A DNA stretch of 64,000 nt from Streptomyces sp. RKND-216. GTDB taxonomy: Bacteria > Actinomycetota > Actinomycetes > Streptomycetales > Streptomycetaceae. The position numbers and the translations under genes are program-made. The notes beneath the pieces were generated by a model that did no database searches, was not told where the DNA came from, and saw only the letters and a list, made by a program, of their open reading frames with translations. Of the stretch, positions 24,618 to 35,100 are shown one piece after another (position 1 is the first letter of the stretch; each line of letters begins with the position of its first letter). Location of the stretch: positions 5,304,001-5,368,000 of the forward strand of contig NZ_SSBQ01000002.1 in the NCBI RefSeq assembly GCF_004795255.1. Reading direction: 5' to 3'.

Positions 24618-24652
24618 ACACCTACCGCACACCGGCCGGGCCCGCCCCGGAC

Positions 24653-25756
24653 TCAGTCGTCGTTCTCCTCCCGGCGGTCCCGCTCCGCCGACCCGCCCGT
24701 GCCCGGAGTGCCGTCGCCGGACCCCTCCGCGTCGCCGCGGTCGTCGTCCGGCCCGCTCCGCGCCTCGGGACCCGTGCTCCCGGAGCGCCCCGCGGAACGC
24801 CTCCCGCCACCGGGACCGCGACCGCGTCCGCCCGCTCCTCGCCCGCCGCCGCGCCGGAACGATCCGCTCTCCGGCCCCTCCCCGGCCCGCCCGGCGGACG
24901 GGCCGCCGTCCCGGCGGCGCAGGTACCGCTCGAACTCCTTCGCGATGGCCTCACCGGACGCCTCCGGCAGCTCCGCGGTGTCCCGTGCCTCCTCCAGCGA
25001 CTGGACGTACTCCGCCACCTCGCTGTCCTCCGCCGCGAGCTGATCCACGCCCAGCTGCCAGGCCCGCGCGTCCTCCGGCAGCTCGCCCAGCGGCACACGC
25101 AGCTCCAGCAGGTCCTCCAGTTGGTTCAGCAGCGCGAGTGTCGCCTTGGGGTTCGGCGGCTGCGACACGTAGTGCGGCACCGATGCCCACAGGCTGACGG
25201 CCGGGACTCCCGCGTGCGTGCACGCCTCCTGGAGGATGCCGACGATGCCGGTGGGCCCCTCGTACCGCGACTCCTCCAGCTGGAGGGTCCGCGCCAGGTC
25301 CGGGTCCGAGGTCACTCCGGTCACCGGGACGGGGCGGGTGTGCGGCGTGTCGCCGAGCAGAGCGCCCAGCACCACCACCATCTCGACACCCAATTCGTGC
25401 GCGAAGCCGAGCACCTCGTTGCAGAAGGAACGCCACCGCATGCTCGGCTCGATGCCCCGGACCAGCACCAGGTCACGGGGTCTGCCCTTGCCGTCGGAGT
25501 CGCCGACGCGCACGACCGACAGCCGTGTCGTGGGCCAGGTGATCTTGCGGGCCCCGTCGTCCAGCCACACCTGCGGGCGATTGACCTGGAAGTCGTAGTA
25601 GTCCTCGGCGTCCAGCGCCGCGAACACCTCGCCCTTCCACTCCCGCTCCAGGTGCGCGACCGCGGCGGAGGCGGCGTCGCCGGCGTCGTTCCAGCCTTCG
25701 AACGCGGCCACCATGACCGGGTCGACCAGCTCGGGAACCCCCTCGAGCTCGATCAC
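24653..25756 (-). CDS. PAC2 family protein with disordered Arg/Gly/Asp-rich tail
   Basis: A 367-residue protein. Residues 1-~285 are a PAC2 domain (VMVAAFEGWNDAGDAASAAV, LVLVRGIEPSMRWRSF, VVVLGALLGDTPHTRPVPVT, YEGPTGIVGILQEAC, VSLWASVPHYVSQPPNPKAT), related to the eukaryotic proteasome assembly chaperone PAC2. About 80 further residues are low-complexity (GGGRGAGGRGRG, then acidic). The GTG start has AAGGAGG at seven bases; the frame extends upstream but without similarity. Rv2125, its M. tuberculosis counterpart, lies in the same synteny block as the proteasome genes. No role in bacterial proteasome assembly has been demonstrated to my knowledge. Confidence 0.88.
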   Translation of the reverse strand: MIELEGVPELVDPVMVAAFEGWNDAGDAASAAVAHLEREWKGEVFAALDAEDYYDFQVNRPQVWLDDGARKITWPTTRLSVVRVGDSDGKGRPRDLVLVRGIEPSMRWRSFCNEVLGFAHELGVEMVVVLGALLGDTPHTRPVPVTGVTSDPDLARTLQLEESRYEGPTGIVGILQEACTHAGVPAVSLWASVPHYVSQPPNPKATLALLNQLEDLLELRVPLGELPEDARAWQLGVDQLAAEDSEVAEYVQSLEEARDTAELPEASGEAIAKEFERYLRRRDGGPSAGRAGEGPESGSFRRGGGRGAGGRGRGPGGGRRSAGRSGSTGPEARSGPDDDRGDAEGSGDGTPGTGGSAERDRREENDD

Positions 25757-25767
25757 CCAGCGCCTCC

Positions 25768-26937
25768 TTACCCCCGGTCCGGAGCACTGCGCTCCGGACC
25801 GGCTGCCGTACGTGTTCCGTGCCTCGCCCAGCCTACGGCGTGCGGCCCCTCCCGCCGCATCCCTCGTGGCGGCGCGGACGCGCTCCGGGGACCGCACCAG
25901 TCGCGACGGTAGGCCCGCCAGTCGGCGGGTGTCGCCGCGAAGTCGACGTACAGCGCCACCCCGAACCTCCGGCGCGACGGGTCCTCGCGCCCCAGCCCCA
26001 GCCGCACGCCGCGCACGGCCGCCGGGACCGTCTCGGCCTCGGGCTCCCGGCCGGGGGTGTCGGTGTGGTAAAAGGGCAGGCCCATCAGCACGTCCACGTC
26101 CTCCGGGGCGTTCTCCAGCGCCAGCTCCGTCTGCTGCGCGACGTAGCCGCCGTACAAACTCTCCAGCGGCGTCCAGGTGTCGTACGACATCACCGCGATC
26201 TGGTCGACACGCCGCGCGACCTGCCCGAAGTAGTCCCGCGACCACCATTTCGTGCGCCCGTCCTCAGTGAGCTGCCCGGCCAGCGCGTGACCGCCGGGGA
26301 CCGGGTCGATCTGGTGGGAGGCGACCGAGAGGACGCCGCCGCGCCCGTGCACGGTGCGCCGCAGCCGGTCCAGCAGCCGCAGGTAGTGCGGGCTGCCCGA
26401 ACGCAGCGGCTCCAGGTTCAGGTGCACGCCGTCGAAACCCAGGTCCAGCACCCGGCGCGCGCTGCCCACGACGGCCCGCCGGGCGGCCGGATCGGGCATC
26501 AGCATGCCGCCCGGGTCGCCGTCCTCGTACACCACCAGCTGACCCAGCCACGCCTGCACCCGTACGTCCGGGAGCTCCCGCCGCACGGACTCCAGCAGCC
26601 ACGCGGCCCGCGGATGCCGTTCGAGGCGCAGCGTGCCGTCGAACTCCATCGGGCCGGTGTGCACGTACAGGTCGTGGATGCCGGTCCCCGCGATACGGCG
26701 CTTCAGCCGCGCCAGGTCGGTTTCGTCCCGGCGGCCGTCGACCCAGGCGTGTCCCAGCCACACCGCGTCCCGGCCGCGGGTGAGAGTGTCCGCGGCCGGG
26801 ACGCCCGCGTAGAACGCCCGCAGCGTCGCCGCGCCCGTGAGAGGCGGCAGCACCAGCAGCACGGCCAGCACCGCCGTGGCCCGCTTCAGCCCCCGCCTCG
26901 TCGGCCGCAGGCCGCGCAGCACCTTCCCCACGCCCAT
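25768..26937 (-). CDS. Membrane-anchored GH18-like barrel protein
   Basis: A 389-residue protein with one N-terminal transmembrane anchor (RATAVLAVLLVLPPLTGAAT, after an Arg-rich cytoplasmic start). The extracellular part reads like a glycoside hydrolase 18-type TIM barrel: LGFDGVHLNLEPL aligns with the catalytic DxxDxDxE strand and IAVMSYDTWTPLESLYGGYV with the VMTYD strand. The terminal Glu is kept but the assisting acids are His and Asn, so normal chitinase chemistry is unlikely; it may bind carbohydrate. The ATG follows GGGGGAA. Its stop lies 11 bases before the PAC2 start, so the two are probably cotranscribed. Function unknown. Confidence 0.7.
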   Translation of the reverse strand: MGVGKVLRGLRPTRRGLKRATAVLAVLLVLPPLTGAATLRAFYAGVPAADTLTRGRDAVWLGHAWVDGRRDETDLARLKRRIAGTGIHDLYVHTGPMEFDGTLRLERHPRAAWLLESVRRELPDVRVQAWLGQLVVYEDGDPGGMLMPDPAARRAVVGSARRVLDLGFDGVHLNLEPLRSGSPHYLRLLDRLRRTVHGRGGVLSVASHQIDPVPGGHALAGQLTEDGRTKWWSRDYFGQVARRVDQIAVMSYDTWTPLESLYGGYVAQQTELALENAPEDVDVLMGLPFYHTDTPGREPEAETVPAAVRGVRLGLGREDPSRRRFGVALYVDFAATPADWRAYRRDWCGPRSASAPPRGMRREGPHAVGWARHGTRTAAGPERSAPDRG

Positions 26938-27013
26938 GACCGTTCCCCCGCTCCCGTACGCCGGACGAGTGATCACCCTGCCACACGGGAGCGGGGGAGC
27001 GGGTGAGCGGCCG

Positions 27014-28633
27014 TCAGTCCTCGTGCGCCGCCAGCAGCGCCGCGACCCGGTCGCGGACCGGTTCGGTGTCCAGGCCGCGCACGGTCAGCGTGGTGCGGCG
27101 GCGCAGCACGTCGTCCACGGTCTGCGCCCACTCCCGGTCCCGCGCGTAGACGACCTGCGCCCAGATCTCCGGCCCGTCCGGGTGGATCCGCTCGCCCAGC
27201 GCCGCGTCCTCGTCCACCAGCCGCGCGACGTCGAACGCGAGGGAGCCGTAGTGGGTGGCGAGCTGACGTGCCGTCGCCGGGTCCATGCCGGCCCCGGTCC
27301 GGCCGTCCGCCAGCAGCCGGTGGGCCACCGCGTCCGGATTGGCGATACCGGGCAGCGGCGTGCGCCGCACCAGCGAGGAGACGGGTACCGGCACGCCTGC
27401 AGCCCCGGCGGTCCCGCCCACGGAGGGGAGCGCGGCCAGCTTGTTCATCACGGCACGTCCGATGTGCCGGTAGGTGGTCCACTTGCCGCCGGCGACCGAC
27501 AGCATGCCGCCGCGGCCCTCCGACACCACCGTCTCCCGCTTCGCGGACTCCACTCCGCCCGGCCCGCCCGGCAGCACCCGCAGACCGGCGAACGCGTACG
27601 TCATCAGGTCCCGGGACAGGTGCTCGCGGCGCACAGAGAGTGACGCCTCGTCGAGAATCTGCGCGATGTCGGCCTCGGTGGCGCGCACGTCGGCCGGGTC
27701 GCCCTCGTACGCCTCGTCGGTGGTGCCCAGCAGGAGCTGGTCCTCCCACGGCAGGGCGAAGGTGATGCGGTACCGGTCGATGGGCGTGGCCAGCGCCGCG
27801 CGCCACGGCGAACGCCGGCGCAGCACCAGGTGTGCGCCCTTGGACAGCCGGATGCTGGGCGCCGCGCCGGGGTCCTCCATCCGCCGCACGTGGTCCACCC
27901 AGGGTCCGGTGGCGTTGAGCACCAGCCGTGCGTCGACCCCGAATTCGGTACCGTCCAGGCGGTCCCGCAGCTCCGCGCCGGTCACCCGTCCGCCGGCGCA
28001 CCGCAGTCCGGTCACCTCGGCGTGGTTGAGCGTCACCGCGCCGGACTCGACGGCGGCGCGCACCGTCATCAGCGCCACTCGCGAGTCGTTCATCTGATGG
28101 TCGGAGTAGACCGCGACCGCCTTGAGGTTCTCCGTACGCAGCCCGGGGTTCGCCGCCGCCGCCTTCGCGGGGGAGATGACCCGGCCGACACCGTCGCCGA
28201 AGGCGGACAACGCCGAGTAGGCGAACACGCCCGCGCCCAGCTTGGCCGCGCTGTGCGGGCCTCCCCGGTACACCGGCAGGTGGAAGGTGAGCGGGTTGAC
28301 CAGGTGCGGGGCGACGTCCTTCGCCAGCACCCGCCGCTCGTGGTGGTTCTCCGCCACCAGCCGTACGGCGCCGGTCTGGAGGTAGCGCAGCCCGCCGTGC
28401 ACGAGCTTGGAGGAGGCGGAGGAGGTGGCGCCGGCGAAGTCGCCGGCGTCCACCATCGCCACCCGCAGCCCGGACTGCGCGGCGTGCCAGGCGACCGAGG
28501 TCCCCAGAATGCCGCCGCCGATCACCAGCAGGTCGTACGTTCCCCGGTCCAGCAGCTCCCTGGTCTCGGCGCGGCCCTGACGGCCGAAGGCGTTCCCGCC
28601 CCGGGCGGGCGTGCCGAGCGTGGTCGCGGTCAT
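27014..28633 (-). CDS. glpD: Aerobic glycerol-3-phosphate dehydrogenase
   Basis: A 539-residue FAD-dependent membrane-associated enzyme that oxidises glycerol-3-phosphate to dihydroxyacetone phosphate and passes electrons to menaquinone. YDLLVIGGGILGTSVAWHAA (residues ~33-52) is the FAD motif, ATSSASSKLVHGGLRYL binds the flavin and substrate, and VLNATGPWVD and LSVAGGKWTTYR are family signatures. The last ~130 residues are the DAO C-terminal domain. It begins five bases after the glpK stop, third gene of the glpF-glpK-glpD operon. Confidence 0.95.
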   Translation of the reverse strand: MTATTLGTPARGGNAFGRQGRAETRELLDRGTYDLLVIGGGILGTSVAWHAAQSGLRVAMVDAGDFAGATSSASSKLVHGGLRYLQTGAVRLVAENHHERRVLAKDVAPHLVNPLTFHLPVYRGGPHSAAKLGAGVFAYSALSAFGDGVGRVISPAKAAAANPGLRTENLKAVAVYSDHQMNDSRVALMTVRAAVESGAVTLNHAEVTGLRCAGGRVTGAELRDRLDGTEFGVDARLVLNATGPWVDHVRRMEDPGAAPSIRLSKGAHLVLRRRSPWRAALATPIDRYRITFALPWEDQLLLGTTDEAYEGDPADVRATEADIAQILDEASLSVRREHLSRDLMTYAFAGLRVLPGGPGGVESAKRETVVSEGRGGMLSVAGGKWTTYRHIGRAVMNKLAALPSVGGTAGAAGVPVPVSSLVRRTPLPGIANPDAVAHRLLADGRTGAGMDPATARQLATHYGSLAFDVARLVDEDAALGERIHPDGPEIWAQVVYARDREWAQTVDDVLRRRTTLTVRGLDTEPVRDRVAALLAAHED

Positions 28634-28638
28634 GCTGA

Positions 28639-30174
28639 TCAGTTCTCCTCTTCGATCCAGCCCATTGTCCGCTGGACGGCCTTGAGCCAGTTGCGGTACT
28701 CGCTCTCGCGCTTCTCGCTGTCCATGCGGGGCGTCCACTCGGCCGCCCGCTTCCAGTTGGCGCGGAGCGCCTCGGTGTCCGGCCAGAAGCCGACGGCGAG
28801 GCCGGCGGCGTAGGCGGCGCCGAGACAGGTGGTCTCGGCGACCATCGGCCGTACGACGGGGGCGTCGAGGAAGTCCGACATGGTCTGCATCAGCAGGTTG
28901 TTGGACGTCATGCCGCCGTCGACCTTGAGCGAGCTCAGCTCGACGCCGGAGTCCTTCTGCATCGCGTCGACGATCTCCCGCGTCTGCCAGGCGGTGGCCT
29001 CCAGCACGGCCCGCGCCAGGTGCGCCTTGGTGACGTAGCGGGTCAGGCCCGTGATGGCGCCGCGCGCGTCGGAGCGCCAGTACGGCGCGAACAGGCCGGA
29101 GAAGGCGGGCACGAAGTAGGCGCCGCCGTTGTCGTCGACGGAGCTGGCGAGCGTCTCGATCTCGGCCGCGCTGTTGATCAGGCCCATCTGGTCGCGCATC
29201 CACTGCACCAGCGCGCCGGTGATGGCGATGGAACCCTCCAGCGCGTACACCGGCCTTTCCTCGCCGATGCGGTAACCGACCGTGGTGAGCAGGCCGTTGT
29301 AGGAGTTGACGGCCTCCTCGCCGGTGTTCAGCAGCAGGAACGTGCCGGTGCCGTAGGTGGACTTCGCCTCCCCGGGGGCGTAGCAGGTCTGACCGAACAG
29401 CGCGGCCTGCTGGTCGCCCAGTGCCGAGGCCACCGGCACGCCCTCCAGCGCGCCCCGGGCGTGTCCGTACACCTCGGCCGAGGAGCGGATCTCCGGCAGC
29501 AGCGAGAGGGGGACGCCCATCGACTCGCAGATCTTCTCGTCCCACTGGAGCGTGCGCAGGTTCATCAGCATGGTGCGCGAGGCGTTGGTGACGTCGGTGA
29601 CGTGCACCCCGCCGTCCGGGCCGCCGGTGAGGTTCCAGATCACCCAGGAGTCCATCGTGCCGAAGAGCAACTCGCCGCGTTCGGCGCGCTCCCGCAGGCC
29701 GTCCACGTTGTCCAGCAGCCAGCGGATCTTGGGACCGGCGAAGTAGGAGGCGAGGGGGAGGCCCGTCTCGCGGCGGAACCGGTCCTGGCCGACGTTGCGG
29801 CCCAGCTCCTTGCACAGCGCGTCGGTGCGGGTGTCCTGCCAGACCAGGGCGTTGTGCACGGGCTCGCCGGTGGCGCGGTCCCACAGCAGCGTGGTCTCAC
29901 GCTGGTTGGTGATGCCGAGCGCCTTGACGTCCTCCCGGGAGATGCCGGCCCGCTCCAGTGCGCCGGTGACCACCTCCTGGACGTTGGTCCAGATCTCGGC
30001 GGCGTCGTGCTCGACCCAGCCGGGGCGGGGGAGAATCTGCTCGTGCTCCTTCTGGTCGACCGACACGATCCGGCCGTCCCGGTCGAAGACGATGCAGCGG
30101 CTGGAGGTCGTGCCCTGGTCGATGGCGGCGATGAACTCGCGCTTCGGGGCGTTTGCGGCGGGGGTCTCGCTCAT
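28639..30174 (-). CDS. glpK: Glycerol kinase
   Basis: A 511-residue FGGY kinase that phosphorylates glycerol to sn-glycerol-3-phosphate with [21 protein letters not shown] (residues ~14-31) is the phosphate-1 loop. [12 protein letters not shown] and VWQDTRT contact glycerol, [12 protein letters not shown] is the phosphate-2 loop, and [14 protein letters not shown] the adenosine motif. Length is standard. It follows glpF by 42 bases and is followed by glpD. Induction by glycerol-3-phosphate through GylR is established for streptomycete gyl operons. Confidence 0.96.
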   Translation of the reverse strand: MSETPAANAPKREFIAAIDQGTTSSRCIVFDRDGRIVSVDQKEHEQILPRPGWVEHDAAEIWTNVQEVVTGALERAGISREDVKALGITNQRETTLLWDRATGEPVHNALVWQDTRTDALCKELGRNVGQDRFRRETGLPLASYFAGPKIRWLLDNVDGLRERAERGELLFGTMDSWVIWNLTGGPDGGVHVTDVTNASRTMLMNLRTLQWDEKICESMGVPLSLLPEIRSSAEVYGHARGALEGVPVASALGDQQAALFGQTCYAPGEAKSTYGTGTFLLLNTGEEAVNSYNGLLTTVGYRIGEERPVYALEGSIAITGALVQWMRDQMGLINSAAEIETLASSVDDNGGAYFVPAFSGLFAPYWRSDARGAITGLTRYVTKAHLARAVLEATAWQTREIVDAMQKDSGVELSSLKVDGGMTSNNLLMQTMSDFLDAPVVRPMVAETTCLGAAYAAGLAVGFWPDTEALRANWKRAAEWTPRMDSEKRESEYRNWLKAVQRTMGWIEEEN

Positions 30175-30216
30175 GGTGGGCTCCGGTGGCGTCGGGATGG
30201 GCTTGCGGTCGGGTTC

Positions 30217-31023
30217 TCAGGCGAAGGCGAGGGTGTACAGGCCGCCGGCCAGTGCGCCGCCGAGCAGCGGACCGGCCACCGGCACCCAGGCGTAGCTCCA
30301 GTCTGATCCGCCCTTGTTCGGCAGCGGCAGCAGCGCGTGCACCAGGCGCGGGCCGAGGTCGCGGGCCGGGTTGATGGCGTAGCCGGTCGGGCCGCCCAGC
30401 GACAGGCCGATGCCGACGACGACGAGCGCGGTGATCAGCACGCCCAGCGGGCCCAGCCCCTCACCCTCCTGGTTCAGGCCCTGGGTGAGGATGGCCAGCA
30501 CCAGCACGACCGTGGCGACGACCTCCGTGGCGAGGTTCTGCCAGGTGTTCCGGATCTCGGGGGCGGTGGAGAATATGCCGAGCACGGGACCGGGCCCCGG
30601 AGTGGCCGGGCCCTGAGCCGTACGGTCGGCCACCGCCGTCTCCTGCGCCCCCGGACCGCCGGTTGCCTCCCGGCCGGTGAGGTGGGCCAGGAACTGGCCG
30701 TAGTAGGCCACCCACACCAGGGAGGCGCCCAGCATCGCGCCGATCATCTGCGCCAGCACGTAGGCGGGCACGTCGCTCCACTCGGTACCGCCCTGCACGG
30801 CCAGGCCCACGGTCACCGCGGGATTGAGGTGGGCGCCGGACACGCCGGCGGCGATGTAGGCGCCGGTGAGCACCGCCATGCCCCAGCCGAGCGCGATGGC
30901 CGTCCAGCCGGCGTTGAACGCCTTGGAGTGCCGGAACGTGACGGCGGCGCACACGCCGCCGCCGAGCAGGATCAGCACCGCGGTGCCGACGATCTCGCCG
31001 AGGAAGATGTCGGAGGTGGACAC
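30217..31023 (-). CDS. glpF: Glycerol uptake facilitator (aquaglyceroporin)
   Basis: A 268-residue MIP-family channel with six transmembrane helices and the two pore half-helices: HLNPAVT and [10 protein letters not shown]. The Asp after the second NPAR is the usual marker of glycerol-conducting members. An extended loop after helix 3 ([18 protein letters not shown] onward, Gly/Pro-rich) is longer than in E. coli GlpF. The GTG start has AAAGGAG at seven bases; the upstream frame is not membrane-like. First structural gene of the glycerol operon, with a GylR-type operator about 60 bases upstream. Confidence 0.93.
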   Translation of the reverse strand: MSTSDIFLGEIVGTAVLILLGGGVCAAVTFRHSKAFNAGWTAIALGWGMAVLTGAYIAAGVSGAHLNPAVTVGLAVQGGTEWSDVPAYVLAQMIGAMLGASLVWVAYYGQFLAHLTGREATGGPGAQETAVADRTAQGPATPGPGPVLGIFSTAPEIRNTWQNLATEVVATVVLVLAILTQGLNQEGEGLGPLGVLITALVVVGIGLSLGGPTGYAINPARDLGPRLVHALLPLPNKGGSDWSYAWVPVAGPLLGGALAGGLYTLAFA

Positions 31024-31083
31024 CGGCGACTCCTTTGTTTCGTCCGATGAGGGGCAGACGGCGGTGCGCGTTCTCGTCCGGTG

Positions 31084-31098
31084 TTCGACAATGCCGAC
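31084..31098. promoter_or_regulatory. Candidate GylR operator upstream of glpF
   Basis: TTCGACAATGCCGAC matches the site at 32004 in its first 14 bases. The dyad form is TTCGnCAnTGnCGAA. It lies between gylR and glpF, as expected for repression of the operon. Confidence 0.6.
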
Positions 31099-31207
31099 CG
31101 CCGGACGGCAGTTTTCTCCGCCCAGCGGCAACCGTCAAGAGGCTGGACGCCGGGGGATACCGCCGGAGCCCTCCCTGGCGGAGGGTCCGACCTGCGGCGG
31201 CCGGGCA

Positions 31208-31975
31208 TCAGAAACGCCCCGAACCCAGGTCCCGGGAGACCGAGCGGGCGCAGTCCCGCACCGATGCCACCAGCGCCGGCCGCAGCTCCCCGGCCCCGTC
31301 GCACACCCGCTCCACCGCGCCGGTGATTCCCACCGCGCCCACCGGCATCCGGCGCCGGTCGTGGATCGGCGCCGCGATGGACGCAAGCCCTTCCCAGGTC
31401 TCCTCCACGTCCGCCGCCCAGCCGCGCGCACGCGTCAGCTCCAGCACAGACTCCAGACCCCTCGGTGCGGTCACGGTCCGGCCGGTGAAAGCCTCCCGGG
31501 GCGACTCCAGCACCTCGCTGTGCGCCACCGGGTCGTACGCCGAGAGCACCTTGCCCAGGGCGGTGCTGTGCAGCGGCTGCATCGCGCCCACCTCCAGCAC
31601 CTGCCGGCTGTCGTCCGGGCGGAAGACGTGGTGCACCACCAGTACCCCCTGCTGGTGCAGCACCCCCAGGTAGACGCTCTCCCCACTGGACCGCGCCAGG
31701 TCGTCCGTCCACACCAGGGCCCGGGCCCGCAGTTCGTGCACGTCCAGGTAGCTGTTACCCAGACGCAGCAGCTCCGCGCCGAGGGTGTACCGGCCGGTGG
31801 CCTCGTCCTGCTCGACGAAACCCTCCTGCTGGAGCGTGCGAATCAGCCCGTGGGCGGTGCCCTTGGCGAGCTGGAGAGCGGAGGCGATCTCGGAGAGGCC
31901 CAGGCGCCGTTCACCGCCCGCCAGCAGCCGCAGCACGGCCGCCGCCCGTTCGAGCGACTGGATGGTCCGGGCCAT
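31208..31975 (-). CDS. gylR: IclR-family glycerol operon regulator GylR
   Basis: A 255-residue IclR regulator. The N-terminal winged helix-turn-helix (LERAAAVLRLLAGGERRLGL, then SEIASALQLAKGTAHGLIRT) is followed by the ligand-binding GAF-like domain (VYLGVLHQQGVLVVHHVF, PLHSTALGKVLSAY, ASIAAPIHD, PVGAVGITGAVERV). AAGGAG precedes the ATG. It sits directly upstream of glpFKD in the same orientation, the arrangement of gylR in S. coelicolor (SCO1658), where it represses the glycerol genes. The same 14-base word occurs ahead of both gylR and glpF, implying autoregulation. Confidence 0.93.
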   Translation of the reverse strand: MARTIQSLERAAAVLRLLAGGERRLGLSEIASALQLAKGTAHGLIRTLQQEGFVEQDEATGRYTLGAELLRLGNSYLDVHELRARALVWTDDLARSSGESVYLGVLHQQGVLVVHHVFRPDDSRQVLEVGAMQPLHSTALGKVLSAYDPVAHSEVLESPREAFTGRTVTAPRGLESVLELTRARGWAADVEETWEGLASIAAPIHDRRRMPVGAVGITGAVERVCDGAGELRPALVASVRDCARSVSRDLGSGRF

Positions 31976-32003
31976 CGGCAGACTCCTTGCCGGATCGGGT
32001 GCA

Positions 32004-32018
32004 TTCGACAATGCCGAA
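32004..32018. promoter_or_regulatory. Candidate GylR operator upstream of gylR
   Basis: TTCGACAATGCCGAA is a 15-bp near-palindrome (12 of 15 positions match its reverse complement), repeated ahead of glpF. It begins 29 bases upstream of the gylR ATG. Confidence 0.6.
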
Positions 32019-32187
32019 CGCTATCGCCTGATGCCGACCCGCCGAAAGGCGAGGGCAATCCCCGGAGTGCCGTCCCGCTCCGCGGAACGCCCGGGAGAGC
32101 CTTGCCGACGACGGCTACCCTGGTCTGGTGCGCCGTCCCCACGGGTGGTGCAAAGCCGACAGCCGTCGCATCCCAGGGAGCAGTTTC

Positions 32188-35100
32188 ATGGCCTCGCCCA
32201 GCACGCCGTCCCCCGCCCGCACCACCCGTGCAGACGCCCTCCGCGAGGCACTGGCCTCCCGGGTGGTGGTCGCCGACGGAGCGATGGGCACGATGCTCCA
32301 GGCGCAGGACCCCTCGCTGGACGACTTCCAGCAGCTCGAGGGCTGCAACGAGATCCTCAACGTCACCCGCCCGGACATCGTCTCCGCCGTCCACCGCGAG
32401 TACTTCGAAGCCGGTGTGGACTGCGTGGAGACCAACACCTTCGGCGCCAACCTCGCCGCACTCGGCGAGTACGACATCCCGCACCGGATCTTCGAGCTCT
32501 CCGAGGCCGGAGTGCGCATCGCCCGCGACGTCGCCGACGCGTTCGAGGAGGGCGACGGACGCGTCCGCTGGGTCCTCGGCTCCATGGGCCCCGGCACCAA
32601 GCTCCCGACCCTCGGGCACGCCCCCTACGCTGCCCTGCGCGACGCGTACCAGGAGAACGCCGAAGGCATGATCGCCGGCGGTGCGGACGCCCTGCTGGTG
32701 GAGACCACCCAGGACCTGCTCCAGACCAAGGCCGCCGTGCTCGGCGCGCGCCGAGCCCTGGAAGCGACCGGCACGTCCCTGCCGCTGCTGTGCTCCGTCA
32801 CCGTCGAGACCACTGGCACCATGCTCCTCGGCTCCGAGATCGGCGCCGCGCTGACCGCGCTGGAGCCGCTGGGCATCGACATGATCGGCCTGAACTGCGC
32901 CACCGGCCCGGCCGAGATGAGCGAACACCTGCGGTACCTCGCCCAGCACGCCAAGGTCCCGCTCTCCTGCATGCCCAACGCCGGCCTCCCCGTACTCGGC
33001 AAGGACGGCGCGCACTACCCGTTGACGGCGCCCGAACTGGCCGACGCCCAGGAGTCGTTCATCAGCGACTACGGCCTCTCCCTCGTGGGCGGCTGCTGCG
33101 GCACCACCCCCGAACACCTGCGGCAGCTCGTCGAACGTGTCCGCGGCAGCGCTCCCGCCCCCCGCGCGCCGCAGCCCGAGCCGGGCGCCTCCTCGCTCTA
33201 CCAGACCGTGCCCTTCCGCCAGGACACCTCCTACCTGGCGATCGGCGAGCGCACCAACGCCAACGGGTCCAAGAAGTTCCGCACCGCCATGCTGGAAGGC
33301 CGCTGGGACGACTGCGTGGAGATGGCCCGGGACCAGATCCGCGAGGGCGCCCACCTGCTCGACCTCTGCGTCGACTACGTCGGCCGCGACGGCGTCGCCG
33401 ACATGACCGAACTCGCCGGGCGCTTCGCGACCGCGTCCACGCTGCCGATCGTGCTTGACTCCACCGAACCCGCCGTTCTGCAGGCGGGCCTGGAGAAGCT
33501 CGGCGGACGCGCCGTCATCAACTCCGTCAACTACGAGGACGGCGACGGGCCCGACTCCCGCTTCGCCCGCATCACCCGCCTCGCCGCCGAACACGGCGCC
33601 GCGCTGATCGCGCTGACCATCGACGAGGAGGGCCAGGCCCGTACCCCGGAACACAAGGTCGCCGTCGCCGAACGGCTCATCGAGGACCTCACCACCAACT
33701 GGGGCATCGCCGAGTCCGACATCCTCGTCGACTGCCTCACCTTCACCATCTGCACCGGGCAGGAGGAGTCCCGCAAGGACGGCGTCGCCACCATCGAGGC
33801 CATCCGCGAACTCAAGCGCCGACACCCGGAGGTGCAGACCACTCTCGGCCTGTCCAACATCTCCTTCGGCCTCAATCCGGCCGCCCGGCAGGTGCTCAAC
33901 TCCGTCTTCCTCGACGAGTGCGTGAAGGCCGGCCTGGACTCCGCGATCGTCCACGCCTCCAAGATCCTCCCCATCGCCCGGCTCGAGGAGGAGCAGGTCG
34001 AGGTGGCGCTCGACCTGATCCACGACCGCCGCCGCGAGGGCTACGACCCCCTGTCCCGGCTGCTGGAGCTCTTCGAGGGCGTGGACAGCAAGTCCCTCAG
34101 GGCCGGCAAGGCCGAGGAACTCGCCGCACTGCCCCTGGAGGAACGCCTCCAGCGCCGGATCATCGACGGCGAGCGCAACGGCCTGGAGGACGACCTGGAG
34201 GCCGCGCTGACCGAGCGGCCGGCCCTGGACATCGTCAACGAGACCCTGCTGGCCGGCATGAAGGTCGTCGGCGAGCTGTTCGGCTCCGGCCAGATGCAGC
34301 TGCCGTTCGTGCTCCAGTCCGCCGAAGTGATGAAATCCGCGGTGGCCCACCTGGAACCGCACATGGAGAAGTCGGACGACGAGGGCAAGGGCACCATCGT
34401 CCTCGCCACCGTCCGCGGCGACGTCCACGACATCGGCAAGAACCTCGTCGACATCATCCTGTCCAACAACGGCTACAACGTCGTCAACCTGGGCATCAAA
34501 CAGCCCGTCTCCGCCATCCTGGACGCCGCCCAGGAACACCGGGCCGACGTCATCGGCATGTCCGGCCTGCTGGTCAAGTCCACGGTGATCATGAAGGAGA
34601 ACCTGGAGGAACTGAACCAGCGCCGGATGTCCGCCGACTACCCCGTCATCCTCGGCGGCGCCGCCCTCACCCGTGCCTACGTCGAACAGGACCTGCACGA
34701 GATCTACGAGGGCGAGGTCCGCTACGCCCGCGACGCCTTCGAGGGGCTGCGCCTCATGGACGCCCTCATCGCCGTCAAGCGCGGAGTGCCCGGCGCGGAG
34801 CTGCCCGAACTGAAGAAGCGCCTGGTACCCAAGCGGGACGTGGCCCTGCCCGAACAGGCCGCCAACGACGGCTCCGTGCGCTCCGACGTGGCACGCGACA
34901 ACCCCGTGCCCGGCATGCCCTTCCACGGCACACGCGTCGTCAAGGGCATCGCCCTGAAGGACTACGCCTCCTGGCTGGACGAGGGAGCGCTCTTCAAGGG
35001 CCAGTGGGGCCTGAAGGAGTCCCGCACCGGCGACGGACCGTCGTACGACGAACTGGTCGAGACCGAGGGCCGCCCCCGCCTGCGCGGCTGGCTGGACACC

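Noticed and set aside
24653..26248. Extended PAC2 frame (531 codons)
   Set aside because: The first ~164 codons are antisense-like arginine/glycine sequence overlapping the GH18-like gene; the GTG with AAGGAGG marks the true start.
28634..29884. Upstream extension of the glpD frame into glpK
   Set aside because: The extension is out-of-frame glpK. MTATTLGTPARGG is the natural GlpD start, five bases after glpK.
32019..32187. Cobalamin riboswitch upstream of metH
   Set aside because: I could not find the B12-box core or a compatible fold in the short leader.
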